Assembly (NCBI RefSeq): GCF_964656455.1
Contig: NC_135726.1
Coordinates: 32,393,930 to 32,457,929, forward strand
Length of the DNA stretch: 64,000 bases
From: Halichoerus grypus
Taxonomy: Eukaryota > Chordata > Mammalia > Carnivora > Phocidae
Reading direction: 5' to 3'
The notes beneath the pieces were generated by a model that was not told the origin of the DNA, searched no databases, and saw only the letters and a list, made by a program, of their open reading frames with translations. The translations under genes were made by a program, and so were the position numbers. Below are positions 1-11,579 of this stretch, one piece after another (within the stretch, counting starts at the first letter, position 1; each line of letters begins with the position of its first letter).

Positions 1-204
1 GGGCGCCTGGGTGGCTCAGTCGTTGAGCGTCTGCCTTCAGCTCAGGTCATGATCCCGGGTCCTGGGATCGAGCCCCGCATCGGGCTCCCTGCTCAGCGGG
101 AAGCCTGCTTCTCCCTCTCCCACTCCCCCTGCTTGTGTTCCCTCTCTCGCTGTGTCTCTGTCAAATAAATAAATAAAATCTTTTTAAAAAAAAAATAATA
201 AAAT
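1..204 (+). mobile_element. Can-SINE, cut by window start
   Basis: tRNA-Lys-like head with A and B box words, CT-rich middle and AATAAATAAAATC tail followed by an A-rich run. It begins at or before the window edge. Confidence 0.93.
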
Positions 205-412
205 AAAGTAGTTTTGTGGTGGATAATGTTTAAGTTCCACACTGTTCCACCACAGGCAGGCTTCAGATGACCAGAAGGAGAGATTTCCAATGACCACAGC
301 TGCAGGGAATGGAATGGGTTGCCTTGAAGGGTAGTGAGGTCCCCATCACTACAAGTGTAAATAAAGAAACTAAATGACCATGAGGCAAACAAAGGTCTAA
401 TAAGACATTTCT

Positions 413-724
413 TTTTTTTTTTTTTCTTAAGATTTTAGGGGCGCCTGGGTGGCTTAGTCGGTTAAGTGTCTGAGTCTTGATTTCGGCCCAGGTCATGATC
501 TCAGTCAGGGTCGTGGGATCAAGCCCCGTGTCGGGCTCCGTGCGCAGCACAGCTCCACGCTCTCCCTCTGCTCCTCCCCCCACCTGTGTCCTCTCTCTCT
601 AAAATAAATAAATAAAATCTTAAAAATAAGAAAAAGATTTATAAGCAATCTCTATACCCAACGTGGGGCTCAAACCTACAATCCCAAGATCAAGAGTCGC
701 TTGTTTCACCAACTGAGGTACCCC
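413..724 (-). mobile_element. Can-SINE of the short type, split by a younger SINE
   Basis: T-rich start at 413-437 and the remaining tRNA-related part at 634-724 form one antisense short SINE. A younger copy (438-633) interrupts it. The host is flanked by AGACATTTCT (403-412) and AGACACTTCT (727-736). Confidence 0.85.
438..633 (+). mobile_element. Can-SINE nested in an antisense SINE
   Basis: Full-length sense copy inserted in the T-rich tail of the older antisense SINE. AAGATTT(T)A is duplicated on both sides (429-437 and 634-641). Confidence 0.9.
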
Positions 725-1551
725 ACAGACACTTCTGAACTTGGTAAAAAATGGAAAAGATTCTAAAATTCCATTTATCACTAGGATTCTAGGTTTCTGA
801 TTAGCACATCAAGCCGGATAAGCTTTTAAAATAAGACCACCCTAAACATTAATATTCCATGGAACCATCTCCCTATTTAGGAAAAACTGGTTCCACAGGT
901 TATCCTGATTCTTTTATTGATTTGCATGTGTGACACTGGAAACGGGGAAGAGAAAGGGTGTGGGGGGAAGGAGGGCTACTGAAGCTCAAACATACTCCAA
1001 CAGTAAGAACACGAGAACCCATCTCATGTCGCCGGGGCCATCTCCTTCCCACACGGGGTGGGGGGAACACAAACATCACTGCCTCTTTCGCCTACATGTA
1101 ACTAGCTACACATAAAATTCTTCAAGAATTGACTGAGAAATCTTAGTACATTGAGGGGAAAAAAACTTCCAGTACAGATTTTTAAATCATCCTGAGGGAG
1201 CTCTATCTCTGTGGACTGTGTATAATTTTCCTGGCATGGTGCCACGGCTATCTAGGTGCTTAAAGACTCCTGAAGGAACAGAATCCCGTTTTTGGAGTGC
1301 CCACTATATGCCTGGCACACTTTATTAGGTCAGCACGATGACCTAATAAAGGCCAGAGACTACAGAAACTTTGTAAGCTTGCTTTCACAAATTAATGTAA
1401 CTTTATGCCTCTGAAATCCTCCAACGACACAGGGAAAATTTCAATTTCTCCCACATCTGGCAATCAAACCTCAGTTGTGATTAATTAGTAAATATGGCTG
1501 AATGTCTCCTACCCAGCCTTACAGTTTCTCATTTTAATTTGAAAATATAAC
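725..1551. other. Intronic sequence without recognised gene
   Basis: No exon or SINE is seen. A short L2-like stretch lies near 1290-1330, next to the inverted repeat at 1321-1350. Confidence 0.5.
1321..1350. repeat. Perfect 12-bp inverted repeat with AGGTCA half sites
   Basis: TTTATTAGGTCA at 1321-1332 and its exact complement at 1339-1350 flank a 6-base loop. The inner parts form AGGTCA and TGACCT spaced by six bases, an inverted pair of nuclear-receptor half sites. The left flank looks like an L2 fragment. Confidence 0.7.
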
Positions 1552-1752
1552 TTTTTTTTTTAAAGATTTTATTTACTTATTTGACAGAGAGAGACAAAGC
1601 AAGAGAGGGAACACGAGCAGGGGGAGTGGGAGAGGAAGAAGCAGGCTTCCCACGAAGCAGGGAGCCCGATGCGGGGCTCGATCCCAGGACCCTGGGATGA
1701 CCCGACCGAAGGCAGACGCTTAACCGACTGAGCAACCAAGGCAGGCGCTCCT
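1552..1752 (-). mobile_element. Can-SINE, antisense
   Basis: T-run, then AAAGATTTTATTTA, GA-rich middle and an altered tRNA-related end. Target duplication GAAAATATAAC / GAAAACATAAC at 1541-1551 and 1753-1763. Confidence 0.92.
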
Positions 1753-1763
1753 GAAAACATAAC

Positions 1764-2786
1764 TCTTGACCAAAACTCGTATGTGACCAAAACATAGTGC
1801 CTTCTATGAGGGCATCGGTGTTTGTTTTTTTTAAAGGAAAAGTGAGCAAGAAAGCACTCCACTCCCTGTTTATAAAGAAAAAGTATGTTACATAAAAGCA
1901 GTATGATAAAGTAAGTGCCACTGTGTAACTGGGAAGGGTGCCCCCCCAAAAAAATGTGAATCGAAATTAATTTGCTGGGGAAAAATTTACATTAACCTCA
2001 AAATTAATAACAATTTAATGAGACAAGGAAGAGATATAAACAAAAAAGTTTCTATATTTTAAAAAGTACAATGTACAGATCATTTAAATCAAAACAGAGA
2101 AGCAAAAAAAAAAAAAAATAATCACTTTGGCTCTGAGATAAGCTCTACCAGAGGAGAAGTGCTAGCCTTTCAAAATTATACGAATTTCATAATGCTCATC
2201 ATAAGAGGGGGGGTTAAGAATGTAAAGAAATGGCCCTCGAAGGCTCAATTTCTCTGGCTATATAAAAGGGAAGAACCTGTTTCACGCCTTTTCAACTGGG
2301 CTGCCAAGGGGGTGGATATGAGTAGCTTAGGACCTCTGCATCCCTAAAGCCAGAGGCAGCCTCCCTGATGCCTCCCAGGCCAAGGCAGGCAGAAGAGCCC
2401 TTGCTGGTCCCCACTGAGGCTCACCCAACATCTGTTCAGGGGCTAACACCCGCTTCCTCAGGGACACCTGCCAGGCCTGCAACTTGCCTAGGCCACCTCC
2501 ACACCAAGGTCAAGCTTTCCAGTTTTCGTAACTGAAGTCCTCATTAATTACTAACTTCAGACTCACATGAAAGCACTGACAAAGTTCTATTCAACTACTA
2601 TCCATAACGAGATACTTCCCCGCACAAAAATGTTACAGTTAATAATAACCAATTTTGACAAAGATATATGGAAAAGGCACTTGCATGCTACATGTGAAAG
2701 TATAAATTACTACAACCTCTCCAACGGTGGTTGTCCTAATTAATGATAAACAACATTTATATGAATAATTTTTTAAAATTCCCCTT
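1764..2786. other. Intronic sequence without recognised gene
   Basis: Mostly AT-rich, with an A-run at about 2104-2118 and a moderately GC-rich patch at 2340-2520. No exon or confident repeat was recognised. Confidence 0.5.
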
Positions 2787-2991
2787 TTTTTCTTGAAGAT
2801 TTTATTTCAAGAGACAGAGCGAGTGAGCGCACATGCAAGCAGGGGGAAGAGCAGAGGGAGAAGGAGAGAGAGAATCTCAAGCAGACTCCACCCTGACTGT
2901 GGAGCCCAATGCAGGGCTCGATCTCTCACGACATGACCTGAGCCAAAACCAAGAGTTGCACGCTTAACCAACTGAGCCACCCAGGCACCCC
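2787..2991 (-). mobile_element. Can-SINE, antisense
   Basis: Diverged antisense copy ending in GCCACCCAGGCACCCC. Target duplication near AAATTCCCCTT on both sides (about 2776-2786 and 2994-3004). Confidence 0.9.
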
Positions 2992-3024
2992 TTAAATTCC
3001 CCTTCTTTCATTAAAATCAGGATT

Positions 3025-3820
3025 TTGGAGAGATTTCTGTACTCCCATGATCCCTGAAGCATTAGTCACAATAGCCAAGATATGGAAACAACCCAAATGT
3101 CCACCAACAGATGAATAAAGAAAATGGAGTATAGACCTACAACATTATTCAGCCTTATAAAAGGAAATATTTGAAACTTGCAACATGGATGAACCTGAAG
3201 GACATTATGCTAAATGAAATAAACCAGTCCATTTATAACACGATATCTGAAATAGTCAGACTCACAGAAGCAGAGAATAGAATGGTGGTTACCCAGGGGC
3301 TGGAGGGAGGGGTGCTGGGGAGATGTTCAATGGGTATAAAGTTTTGGTTAAGCAAGATAACCTCTAGACATTTGCTGTACAACACAGCACCTACAGGCAA
3401 AAATACTGTATTATTCACTTAAAAATGTCTTAAGAGGGTAGATTTCATATTATATTCTTACCACAAAAAAGGGGAAGGGGACATAAGGAAACTTTTGGAG
3501 GTGTTGCATATGTCTATCACCTTTTTTTTAAAAAGGGATTTTATTTATTTGAGAGAGAGCGCACAAGTGGGGGCAGGGGGAGAGGGCAGAGGCAGAAGCA
3601 GATTCCCCACTAAGCAGGGACCCAATGCGGGGTCATGACCTGAGCTGAAGGCAGACACTTAACTGATTGAGCCACCCAGGCGCCCCTGTCTATTACCTTG
3701 ATTGTGGTGATGGTTTCAGGGGTGTATGCCTACGTCCAAACTCATCAGGTTGAATATTTGCATTAACTACGTACAGTTTTTTGTATACCAATTATACTTC
3801 AATAAAGCTGTTTTTAAAAG
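3025..3820 (+). mobile_element. L1 3'-end fragment
   Basis: Typical L1 ORF2-end/3'UTR words: CACAATAGCCAAGATATGG, CAACCCAAATGTCCA and GGACATTATGCTAAATGAAAT. The later part (3687-3820) continues beyond the SINE inserted at 3524-3686. Confidence 0.85.
3524..3686 (-). mobile_element. Can-SINE inserted in L1
   Basis: Antisense copy, somewhat shortened. Target duplication TGTCTATCACCTT / TGTCTATTACCTT at 3511-3523 and 3687-3699 interrupts the L1 fragment. Confidence 0.92.
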
Positions 3821-3837
3821 GTCCCTTTATTTTTATC

Positions 3838-4480
3838 CTTCAGAAGTACTGAGGGAATAAGGCTATTCACCACAGCATTATCTGGAATACGAAAAAATTG
3901 AGAAACAGCCTCAATGTCCATCGATGGAATCCAATTAAATAATCAGAGCAGCACTCACGGACCTTCCCTTAAATTATAGCCAATAATCCATTAAAAAGAA
4001 GGAAGTAGAGCTATATGAGCTGATGAGAAAGAGCCCAGATGTGTTCAGCTTAAAAGAAAAAGCACATGTGTTTAACAAGATTCATTACGGGTGCATTAAA
4101 AAGACACACACACACAGAGTTTCTATTTGCATTACAAATTCTCTGGAAGCAGAACTGTTAACAGTGATTACCTTAAGGACAGGGCATGACAGCAGAGTGA
4201 GGGAGACCAACGTTTTATTTCACATCATGCTGTGCTAGTACAGAGTAGTACTGTAAAAGCACAGAATTATTTTCAAACGCTCAGTGTGTATTTGTTTGTC
4301 TACTTTTCTAAAGGGGTTATTATCTATTTAAAAAGATTACGGGCCATTTGTCGTTTTCTTTATATTTTCCCACATAAAAGTGTGGGTTTGTGTGTGTATT
4401 TCTCCCAACCCCCAACCCACAGAACAGAGTCTATATACCATACTGTTTACAGTGATTAAATCTGGTAAGTGAATCGGGGT
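3838..4480 (+). mobile_element. Old L1 (L1M-type) 3' fragment
   Basis: Diverged L1 words (CAGCATTATCTGGAATACG, CATTAAAAAGAAGGAAGTAG, then a 3'UTR-like region) on the plus strand. More decayed than the preceding L1. Confidence 0.6.
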
Positions 4481-4515
4481 GGGCAGGGATTCACTTTTTA
4501 AAACTGTATACATTT

Positions 4516-4709
4516 AGGGGCATTTGGGTGGCAGGGTCGGCTGAGCATCTGACTCTTGGTTTCAACTCAGGTCATGATCTCAGAGTCATGAGATCGAGCC
4601 CTATTATCAGGCTCCACGCTCAGTGAGGAGTCTGCTTGAGATTCTCTCTCCCTCTCGCTCTGCCCCCCCCCCCCACTCTCCCGCTCTCTCTCTCAAATAA
4701 ATCTTTTTT
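4516..4709 (+). mobile_element. Can-SINE, host of a nested copy in its tail
   Basis: Older sense copy (CATTTGGGTGGCAGGG head). Its tail resumes at 4908-4930 after an antisense insertion. The whole complex is flanked by TGTATACATTTA. Confidence 0.88.
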
Positions 4710-4907
4710 TTTTTTAATTTTTTAAAAGATTTTTATTTATTTGAGAGAGAGAGAGAGATAGCAAGAGAGAGCACAAGCAGGGGGGAGAGGGAGAAGCAGG
4801 CTTCCCACTGAGCAGGGGAGCCCGACGCAGGGCTCGATCCCGGGACCCTGGGATCGTGACCTGAGCCGAAGGCAGATGCTTAACTGACTGAGCCACCCAA
4901 GCACCCT
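4710..4907 (-). mobile_element. Can-SINE nested in the tail of another SINE
   Basis: Antisense copy with GA-rich middle and GCCACCCAAGCACCCT end. AAATAAATCTTTTT of the host tail is repeated on both sides. Confidence 0.9.
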
Positions 4908-4975
4908 AATAAATAAATCTTTTTTAAAAAATGTATACATTTAAACAGTCTACCTTTTAAAAATGCATCCATGTT

Positions 4976-5177
4976 AGGGGGTGGGTGCCTGGGTGTGCAG
5001 TCAGTTGAGCATCTGACTCTTGGCTTTGGCTCAGTTCATGATCTCAGGGTCATGAGATCAAGCCCCATGTCGGGCTCTGCACAGCGGGGAGTCAGCTTGA
5101 TATTCTCTCTCCCTCTCCCTCTGTCCCTCTCACTTGCGGTCTCTCTCTCTCTCAAATAAATAAATCTTTAAAAAAAC
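4976..5177 (+). mobile_element. Can-SINE
   Basis: Sense copy with a diverged head (GGGTGCCTGGGTGTGCAGTC) and CAAATAAATAAATC tail. No clear target duplication. Confidence 0.88.
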
Positions 5178-5209
5178 CTCATACGTGTTAATTACTGTTG
5201 TTAATTAAC

Positions 5210-5303
5210 TTTTTTTTTTTTTAACTAAGCTCTATGCCCAGTGTGGGGCTTGAACTCACAACCCTGAGATCATGCTCTACTGACTGAGCCAGCCAGGCGC
5301 CCC
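5210..5303 (-). mobile_element. Short-type Can-SINE, antisense
   Basis: T-run, then the short form without the CT-rich middle, ending GAGCCAGCCAGGCGCCCC. Confidence 0.85.
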
Positions 5304-5924
5304 ACCTTTGTATACTTTTATAACAAGATCTTTATAATGACAATGAACACTCACTGAAGAAAACTAACACTTAAAGGAGTAAAAGACTCAAGTACGTAGC
5401 CTCACAGACCAAAAAGTTACATGCCCAGCTACTGGAGAAACTGAGCACCGGGAGAAGGAACTCGGGTCAGCCTGTGAACAGCACCGACCCCTGGGGAAAC
5501 AGAGGGACCCCAAACCCATGCACACAGCAACAGACACACAACACAGCATCTGGGAAGTTACTGCATGCCTGACGCAGTACACGTACTGAGCTTCTGCTGG
5601 TGTCTGAGTCACCCTTTCCAGGGATTTGTAGACTTACATGCGTATGTATATGCAAGACAAATTTCTGGAAGAATACATAAACACTGCTGGCAGGAGTTTC
5701 CTCTGGAGAGTGGGACTGAGGTGTGAGGTGCTGGGATTTCTGCCCTTGTGTACTGTTTGATTTTTCTCAAATGCACACAGGCACCAAGAGAAGTGAGTAA
5801 CAGCAAGGCCTAGGGCAATCCTGGTGCAGTCTGAACGACATCTTCAAGAGGCTCTAGAATTTAAATTTCACAAAGAAATTCACACACACACACATACACA
5901 TACCCGTGCTCTTATATTTTCAGC
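5304..5924. other. Intronic sequence without recognised gene
   Basis: No exon seen. A short CA run lies at about 5881-5900. Confidence 0.5.
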
Positions 5925-6640
5925 TGCCAGTTAGAGACCCCTACCTAGATGTCACCTCAAAATCAATAAATCCAAAACGAAATTCCTTATCTTTCTCCAA
6001 AACCTATTCCTTCTCCTTGTGTTTTCCTCCCTGAATTACTCTTTTCCCAAATGTAAATTTCAGTCTTTCCTGGTTCATCCTTCTTCCTCATCCTCTGGGG
6101 TTAATAGGTCTCCGTATCGTGTCCGTCCTACAAACAAAAATAAAAAACCAAAAACTTCCCGGGACACCTGGGTGGCTCAGTCGTTAAGCGTCTGCCTTCG
6201 GCTCAGGTCGTGATCCCAGGGTGCTGGGATCGAGTCCCGCATCGGGCTCCCTGCTCAGTGGGGAGCCTGCTTCTCCCTCTCCGTCTGCCCCTCCCCCCCA
6301 GCTCGTGCTCTCTCTCTCTGTCACTTACAGCTCCAGTCCTTCCTCCCTCCCCCCTCTCTCCCTCTCAGTACGACACCCCAGTGGCCTCCAGACTGGCCTC
6401 CCTGCCCCTGGCCTCTCCCTTCTCTAGGCCATCTTCCACCTCCTCAACCGACTTGTGTCACTTCCAAACCCCTTATCAGGGCAGTCCCTGCCTTCGTAGG
6501 CTCTTCTCCCCAGTATAGCCACCAGAACCCTACTCCTGCACAGGCCGGCCTGTGCCTGGAATACCTTCTCACTCAGACTTTGAGAGCGCAGATATCACCT
6601 CACTGGTAAACTTCCCACACGCAGAATTCCCTTAGACCCT
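5925..6640 (-). mobile_element. L2 fragment, antisense, split by a SINE
   Basis: Words typical of the L2 complement (ACCTAGATGTCACCTC, AAATCCAAAACGAAATTCC, GACTGGCCTCCCTGCC, CCTGTGCCTGGAATACCTTC) occur before and after the SINE at 6161-6322. Very diverged. Confidence 0.55.
6161..6322 (+). mobile_element. Can-SINE lacking its A-tail
   Basis: A good head and CT-rich middle end abruptly after CTCTCTCTCTGTCA. The AATAAATAAA tail is missing and L2-like sequence follows directly. Probably a 3' deletion after insertion. Confidence 0.88.
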
Positions 6641-8622
6641 CCTCAGGGCTCCTGAACCATGCTGGCCCAAGTCCTGCCTCTCACCTCCCAGTCAATCCCA
6701 GGGCCATGACCCGCCTCCCGGCCTCCCCACTCAGACCCAGCTCTCCCCGGTTCAGCTGTGGGCCCAGATCCAGGATGCAGCCCAGAAGTGCTTCCTTACG
6801 AAGGGGCCCTCAGATCACAGGTGTCCATCTATCCACACCCATGTCCACACGGCGATAAAAGGGAGATTACATGCCTTAAAATGAGCTCAGTACCAGGATC
6901 CCAGGAAATGGACACTCATACATTGTGGGTCAACATGTCAGAACCAGAAAGGAGGGCAACTGGCCCGAGAGCTAGAGATGTCGATCAGAATTAAAGATGC
7001 CTATTCCGCTTCTTAGAATGTAGCCTAAGGAAACAAGTCTGCATGTGTATAGAGATACAGCTGTTAAGAAAATATCCACAGTTAGCATGTAATTTTTTTT
7101 AAAAAGCCAAGGTTTAGAAATATCTCAAAAATGGAATACCTTATTATTTTATATTTTAAGGTCGGCACCATGTGTATAATTTTCTACAGTACTGATAAAG
7201 ATACAGCAAGGTCACTTAAAAAAAAAAGCCATGCCTAACTAAATTAGGAAGATACCGTATCAAAGCTAAAGGAAAAGCCCTCTACCTCTTCTATTTGTAG
7301 ACAAGAATCGTACTCACATCCCAAATAATTCTCACTGTATCCTAAGATTCAAAAGAAGAGAGAAAATACGGATGATGACATAAAAATTAAAAGGAAAAAT
7401 GGTCTACAATCTTCTGCAAACTTTGTAGGCCTTTAAAACTGTTATTCATAGTTAAGGAATGTTCTGTTTGCTATGTCAGCCCCTCCTTGGTTAGGACACG
7501 GGAGTAAAAGTGCAGAGAATGGATCCTGTTTCTGTGTCCTAGATCATAAAGTTTTCATTTTTCTTCTTCTTTTCGGAGGTGCTCCCACCTGCTTTCCTAG
7601 AAATGAGAACATTCCTTTTCAATGCCATTGTCTGTTGCTCTCAGTTTCTGGACCACCACTTTATTAGGCCAGTGTTTCAGAAGGAGGGCTTTTTCATTTG
7701 CTTTCCTCTGTCCCTTCGCCCTTTACTGCTCTGAAGAGAGAGAACGCAAACCATCTGACTTCTTTCCCCAAGACTCGCACTTCTGACACCCAACCCAGAT
7801 GCTACTTTCAAGCAATTTTAAGGAAGAGCAGAAGAGAGAAAAGAGGAAAGAAACTGCTTTATCTAACTCTAGCCATTAATTCTTTCCCCTTCCAGTAAAA
7901 ATTCTGAACTCCTCCAGGACTGAGCACATCTAAGAAAACCTGGATAACGCTGGAAAGCTCAAACAACAGTCGACAGCATTCCCCAACTGAGATCAAATAT
8001 CTTGAAATAAAGGCTTAGTTATTAAGTTTACTCCCCAAAGGGGAGGTCCTCAAGTATTTGCTGAGTGGAAAAAATAAATGAGGCTGAATCTTTCCTTATC
8101 GACAAGGTCCAAATGCCAATAAAAACAGTTCACTCTACAGAAGTGTGTTATATTCTGAAGTAGAACAATGAAATGGGGATGGGTTTAACCCATACAACTC
8201 TACTACCGAAATTTTATTTTTTCTTTATTCATTTACGGATCTATCTTTGCTGGAGGGGCTGGTGTTTAAGAACAGACACCGCTCTATAAATATACAAGCA
8301 CTTGGAATGTCTTCTTCCCACGCTGGGGTTCTGAATAAAGAGGCACAGAACCAACACAGGGGTACCTGACTTTCAAGGATCACTACTCCTGAAAATCCAG
8401 ACATCCAAAACACATTGGAGGGGATGATTTGCTTAATAAATAATTTACACTAAATAGGGTAAACTTCCGATGCGTATTTAAAATATTTTAACTACTGATA
8501 ACGATCACCTTGGATAATGGAACTGGGAACTAGCCTAACTTGGAGAAAGGTTTTCATAATCTGCTTTTTTTCTGTGCTGTTGAGATCTTTCAAGATAAGT
8601 ACTGGTATTGTTTATAGAACTT
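6641..8622. other. Intronic sequence without recognised gene
   Basis: No exon or SINE recognised in about 2 kb. Weak old L1-like sense similarity at about 6890-7240 (TTCTTAGAATGTAGCCTAAGG). The remainder is unassigned. Confidence 0.45.
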
Positions 8623-8818
8623 TTATTTTTTTTAAGATTTATTTATTTGAGAGAGAGCGAGCACGAGAGAGAGCATGAATTGGAGGGAGGGGCAGAGAGA
8701 GGGAGAAGCAGACTCCCCGCTGAGCAGGGAGCCCGACGCAGGGCTCGATCCCAGGACCCTGGGATGGGGACCTGATCTGAAGGCAGACGCTTAACTGACT
8801 GAGCCACCCAGGCGCCCC
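8623..8818 (-). mobile_element. Can-SINE, antisense
   Basis: Antisense copy with target duplication TGTTTATAGAACTT / TGTTTACAGAACTT at 8609-8622 and 8819-8832. Confidence 0.95.
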
Positions 8819-9189
8819 TGTTTACAGAACTTCTAAAAGCTGAAGTGAAAGGAAGAAAAATAAATCAATTCACAGAGAATGTTACACACTCACAAAATAC
8901 ATGTTTGTCCACCTAGGGTGACTTAATGAGGTCTTATATTCTTTCAGAATTAACAACATCGTAGACTCTGAAAGAAATAGGGAAATTTATAGCTGTTTGG
9001 AAAAGCACGCAGGGAAAAAAAAAAACAGAAAAATCACCTACGGCTGCACCCCCTTTCACAGCAGCAAAACACGGCCAGGGGTGCGTACGTGCCAGACACA
9101 TGCTGCCCAACACGTGCGGCAGCCGCTTTCCCCCGCACAGCATTCTAGAGTCGGGGGACACCCACAGGGGCTATCCAGTGGTCATCTGA
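8819..9189. other. Intronic sequence without recognised gene
   Basis: A locally CpG-containing segment at 9040-9160, otherwise unremarkable. No exon recognised. Confidence 0.45.
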
Positions 9190-9640
9190 CACTACAAAAA
9201 TGAACTTTCGATTACATATTATTCCAGTACATGAAAATACCATAATTTATTCTACCAATCCTTTATTGTTGGGCGTTCAGGTTGCTTCCAATTCTTCAGT
9301 CCTATAATTAATGTGGTAAGGCTGTCTTTGCACGTAAATCTGTAATCAACTCTAATTTTTCTTTTAGAATAAATTCTTATTAGTGGAATCCTTTAGTGAA
9401 AAGTTATGAACAGTTAATACTTGTGAAAAAAAAAATTCCCCAAATGCCCTCCACCAGAATGGATGCTGACATGGCCTCCCACAGAAATACAGGAAGACCC
9501 TTCCCCAACCTCTACACCAACGGGAGGCATTTTATTTTTATTCTTTGATTCCTAATATGGTTAGAAATTTTCTCCACGTTTACCGGACATTTGTATTCTT
9601 TCTTTTTCAACTCATTTCAATAAGCTATTTGATGGAATTA
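9190..9640 (-). mobile_element. Old L1 (L1M-type) fragment, antisense
   Basis: Complement of an L1 3' region: CTTTATTGTTGGGCGTTCAGG, TTGCTTCCAATT, AGAATAAATTCTTATTAGTGG and AAATGCCCTCCACCAG. More of the same orientation occurs at 10085-10310. Confidence 0.65.
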
Positions 9641-9647
9641 ATATATA

Positions 9648-9738
9648 ATACAAATATATATAATAATATATAAATATATAACATATAATATAAACATATA
9701 TATAATGTTATATATAAATATATAAATATAATATAAAG
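9648..9738. repeat. AT-rich simple repeat
   Basis: Imperfect TATAA/ATATA repeats for about 90 bases. Confidence 0.85.
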
Positions 9739-9739
9739 A

Positions 9740-9965
9740 GCATGAGTTGGAATCAAAAGCTCTGCATCAGCACTTACTGGATATGCCTGAGTGGGTGATT
9801 TACCTCTCCAGGCCCGTTTCCCACTTGTGAACGAGGATCAGAGTACTTACCTCAGAGGGTTTCTGTAGGGATTAAAGAAGAGTACAGGAGGGATTTAGCA
9901 GAAGGTTTACTGCTTACCTAGCACATAGTAAACCCTCAATAAATATAATTTATCATTAATTATTA
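9740..9965 (+). mobile_element. MIR SINE
   Basis: Matches the MIR pattern: CACTTACTGGATATGCCTGAG, CTCTCCAGGCCCGTTTCCC, TACCTCAGAGGGTTTCTG, AGCACATAGTAAACCCTCAA, TAAATATAATT. Nearly full length and diverged. Confidence 0.8.
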
Positions 9966-10062
9966 TTAGCAAATACTTGTGAGGCACTAAGCTGGGCCCT
10001 AAGACCCCACACGGAACAAGGCAGACATGGTCCTTGCCATCATGAAGCTTATGGCCTACTGG
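9966..10062 (+). mobile_element. L2 fragment
   Basis: GAGGCACTAAGCTGGGCCC and ACATGGTCCTTGCCATCATG followed by AAGCTTATGGCCT resemble the L2 sense consensus. Confidence 0.55.
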
Positions 10063-10084
10063 GAATCAACCTCTTTTTTTCTTT

Positions 10085-10310
10085 TTTTTAAAATGTTTAC
10101 TCTTATTTTTTGTGTTGTGTTTATTTTCTTCCTGGTTCATTAGCATTCTTTCTATATTATGGGTATTAACCTTTTGCCACAGACAGCAAATCCACTTTCC
10201 TGTTAGTTTTTCCATTTTGTGAAGCCGTTTCAATGTGCATAAATTCTTTTTTTTTATTTAGATGGACTTACACTTAGGAATCTTTGCCTAAAAGGAACAG
10301 ATAGCTAAGG
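10085..10310 (-). mobile_element. Old L1 fragment, antisense
   Basis: ATTATGGGTATTAACCTTTTGCC and GGAATCTTTGCCTAAAAGG resemble the complement of L1 ORF2 3' sequence, probably part of the same element as 9190-9640. Confidence 0.5.
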
Positions 10311-10715
10311 TAACAAGAAAGGGCAACTCACATGCCGCTTCATGGCTGGGACGCACATGGGAGGGGCAGAGGAGCGGGTCCCTGACAGCCCCACACCCCA
10401 TCTAAAGGGCGTGGCTGCCCCCTAATGCTGGCCAGTTGTTGCCACGTAGGAATCTGAGTCCAGTGTTGCCAACACTTCTCATTTTTTCAAGATAAACCAG
10501 AAATCTAGACTTGTAGGTAAATTTTCTATTTTAAAATTCTAGCACAATTTTCAAAAGATAAATTAAACAAGACAGAACAGTGTAGGTGAAATAGATCGCG
10601 TGTGCAGGTCTGCTCCAGCCAATTGGCCAAGTGCCTGCAGTCTCTGCTTTTAAGTCCTCGCTTTTCTAGGTCTCAAAAGACTTTTTTTACCTTGAGATTA
10701 GAAAAATATCTGACT
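10311..10715. other. Intronic sequence without recognised gene
   Basis: No exon or confident repeat recognised. Confidence 0.4.
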
Positions 10716-10921
10716 GGGGCGCCTGGGTGGCTCAGTTGTTAAGCATCTGCCTTCGGCTCAGGTCATGATCCCAGGGTCCTGGGATCGAGCCCTGCATCGG
10801 GCTCCCTGCTCCACGGGAAGCCTGCTTCTGCCTCTCCCACTCCCCCTGCTTGTGTTCCCTCTCTCACTGTGTCTCTCTCTGTCAAATAAATAAATAAAAT
10901 CTTTAAAAAAAGAAAAGAAAA
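10716..10921 (+). mobile_element. Can-SINE
   Basis: Full-length sense copy. Target duplication GAAAAATATCTGACT at 10701-10715 and 10922-10936, perfect over 15 bases, so relatively young. Confidence 0.96.
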
Positions 10922-11359
10922 GAAAAATATCTGACTATCAGGAGAATGAGAAGACAAGCCACAGACTAGGAGAAAATATTTGCAAAACACATAATGTGAT
11001 AAAGGACTGGTATCCAAAATACACAGTACAAAGAACTCTTAAAACTCAACAAAAAGAAAACAAACAACCCAACTTAAAAATGGGCAAAAGACCTGAACAT
11101 ACACCTCACCAGAAATAATACACAGATGCTAAATGAGCATATGAAAAGATATTCAACTTATGTCATCAGGGAAATGCAAATTAAAACAAGATACCACTAC
11201 ACACCTATTAGAATGGCCAAAATCCAGAACTCTGACAACATCAAATGCTGGTGGGCATGCGGAGCAACAGGAACTCTCATTCATTGCTGCTGAGAATGCA
11301 AAATGGTACAGCCAGTCTGGAAGGCAGTTTGGCAGTTTCTTACCAAACTAAACACACTC

Positions 11360-11548
11360 GGGGTGCCTGGGTGGCTCAGTCATTGTGTCAAGTCATGGTC
11401 CTAGGGTCTTGGGATCGAGTCCCGCATCGGGCTCCCTGCTCTGTGGGGAGCCTGCTTCTCCCTCTCCCACTCCCCCTGCTTGTGTTCCCTCTCTTGCTGT
11501 CTCTCTCTCCATCAAAATAAATAAATAAAATCTTAAAAAAAAAAAAAA
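11360..11548 (+). mobile_element. Can-SINE with deletion in the tRNA region
   Basis: The head is shortened after GGCTCAGTCATTG, removing the CTGCCTTCGGCTC word. Target duplication AACTAAACACACTC / AACTACACACACTC at 11346-11359 and 11549-11562. Confidence 0.94.
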
Positions 11549-11579
11549 AACTACACACACTCTGTTAAGATCCAGCAAC

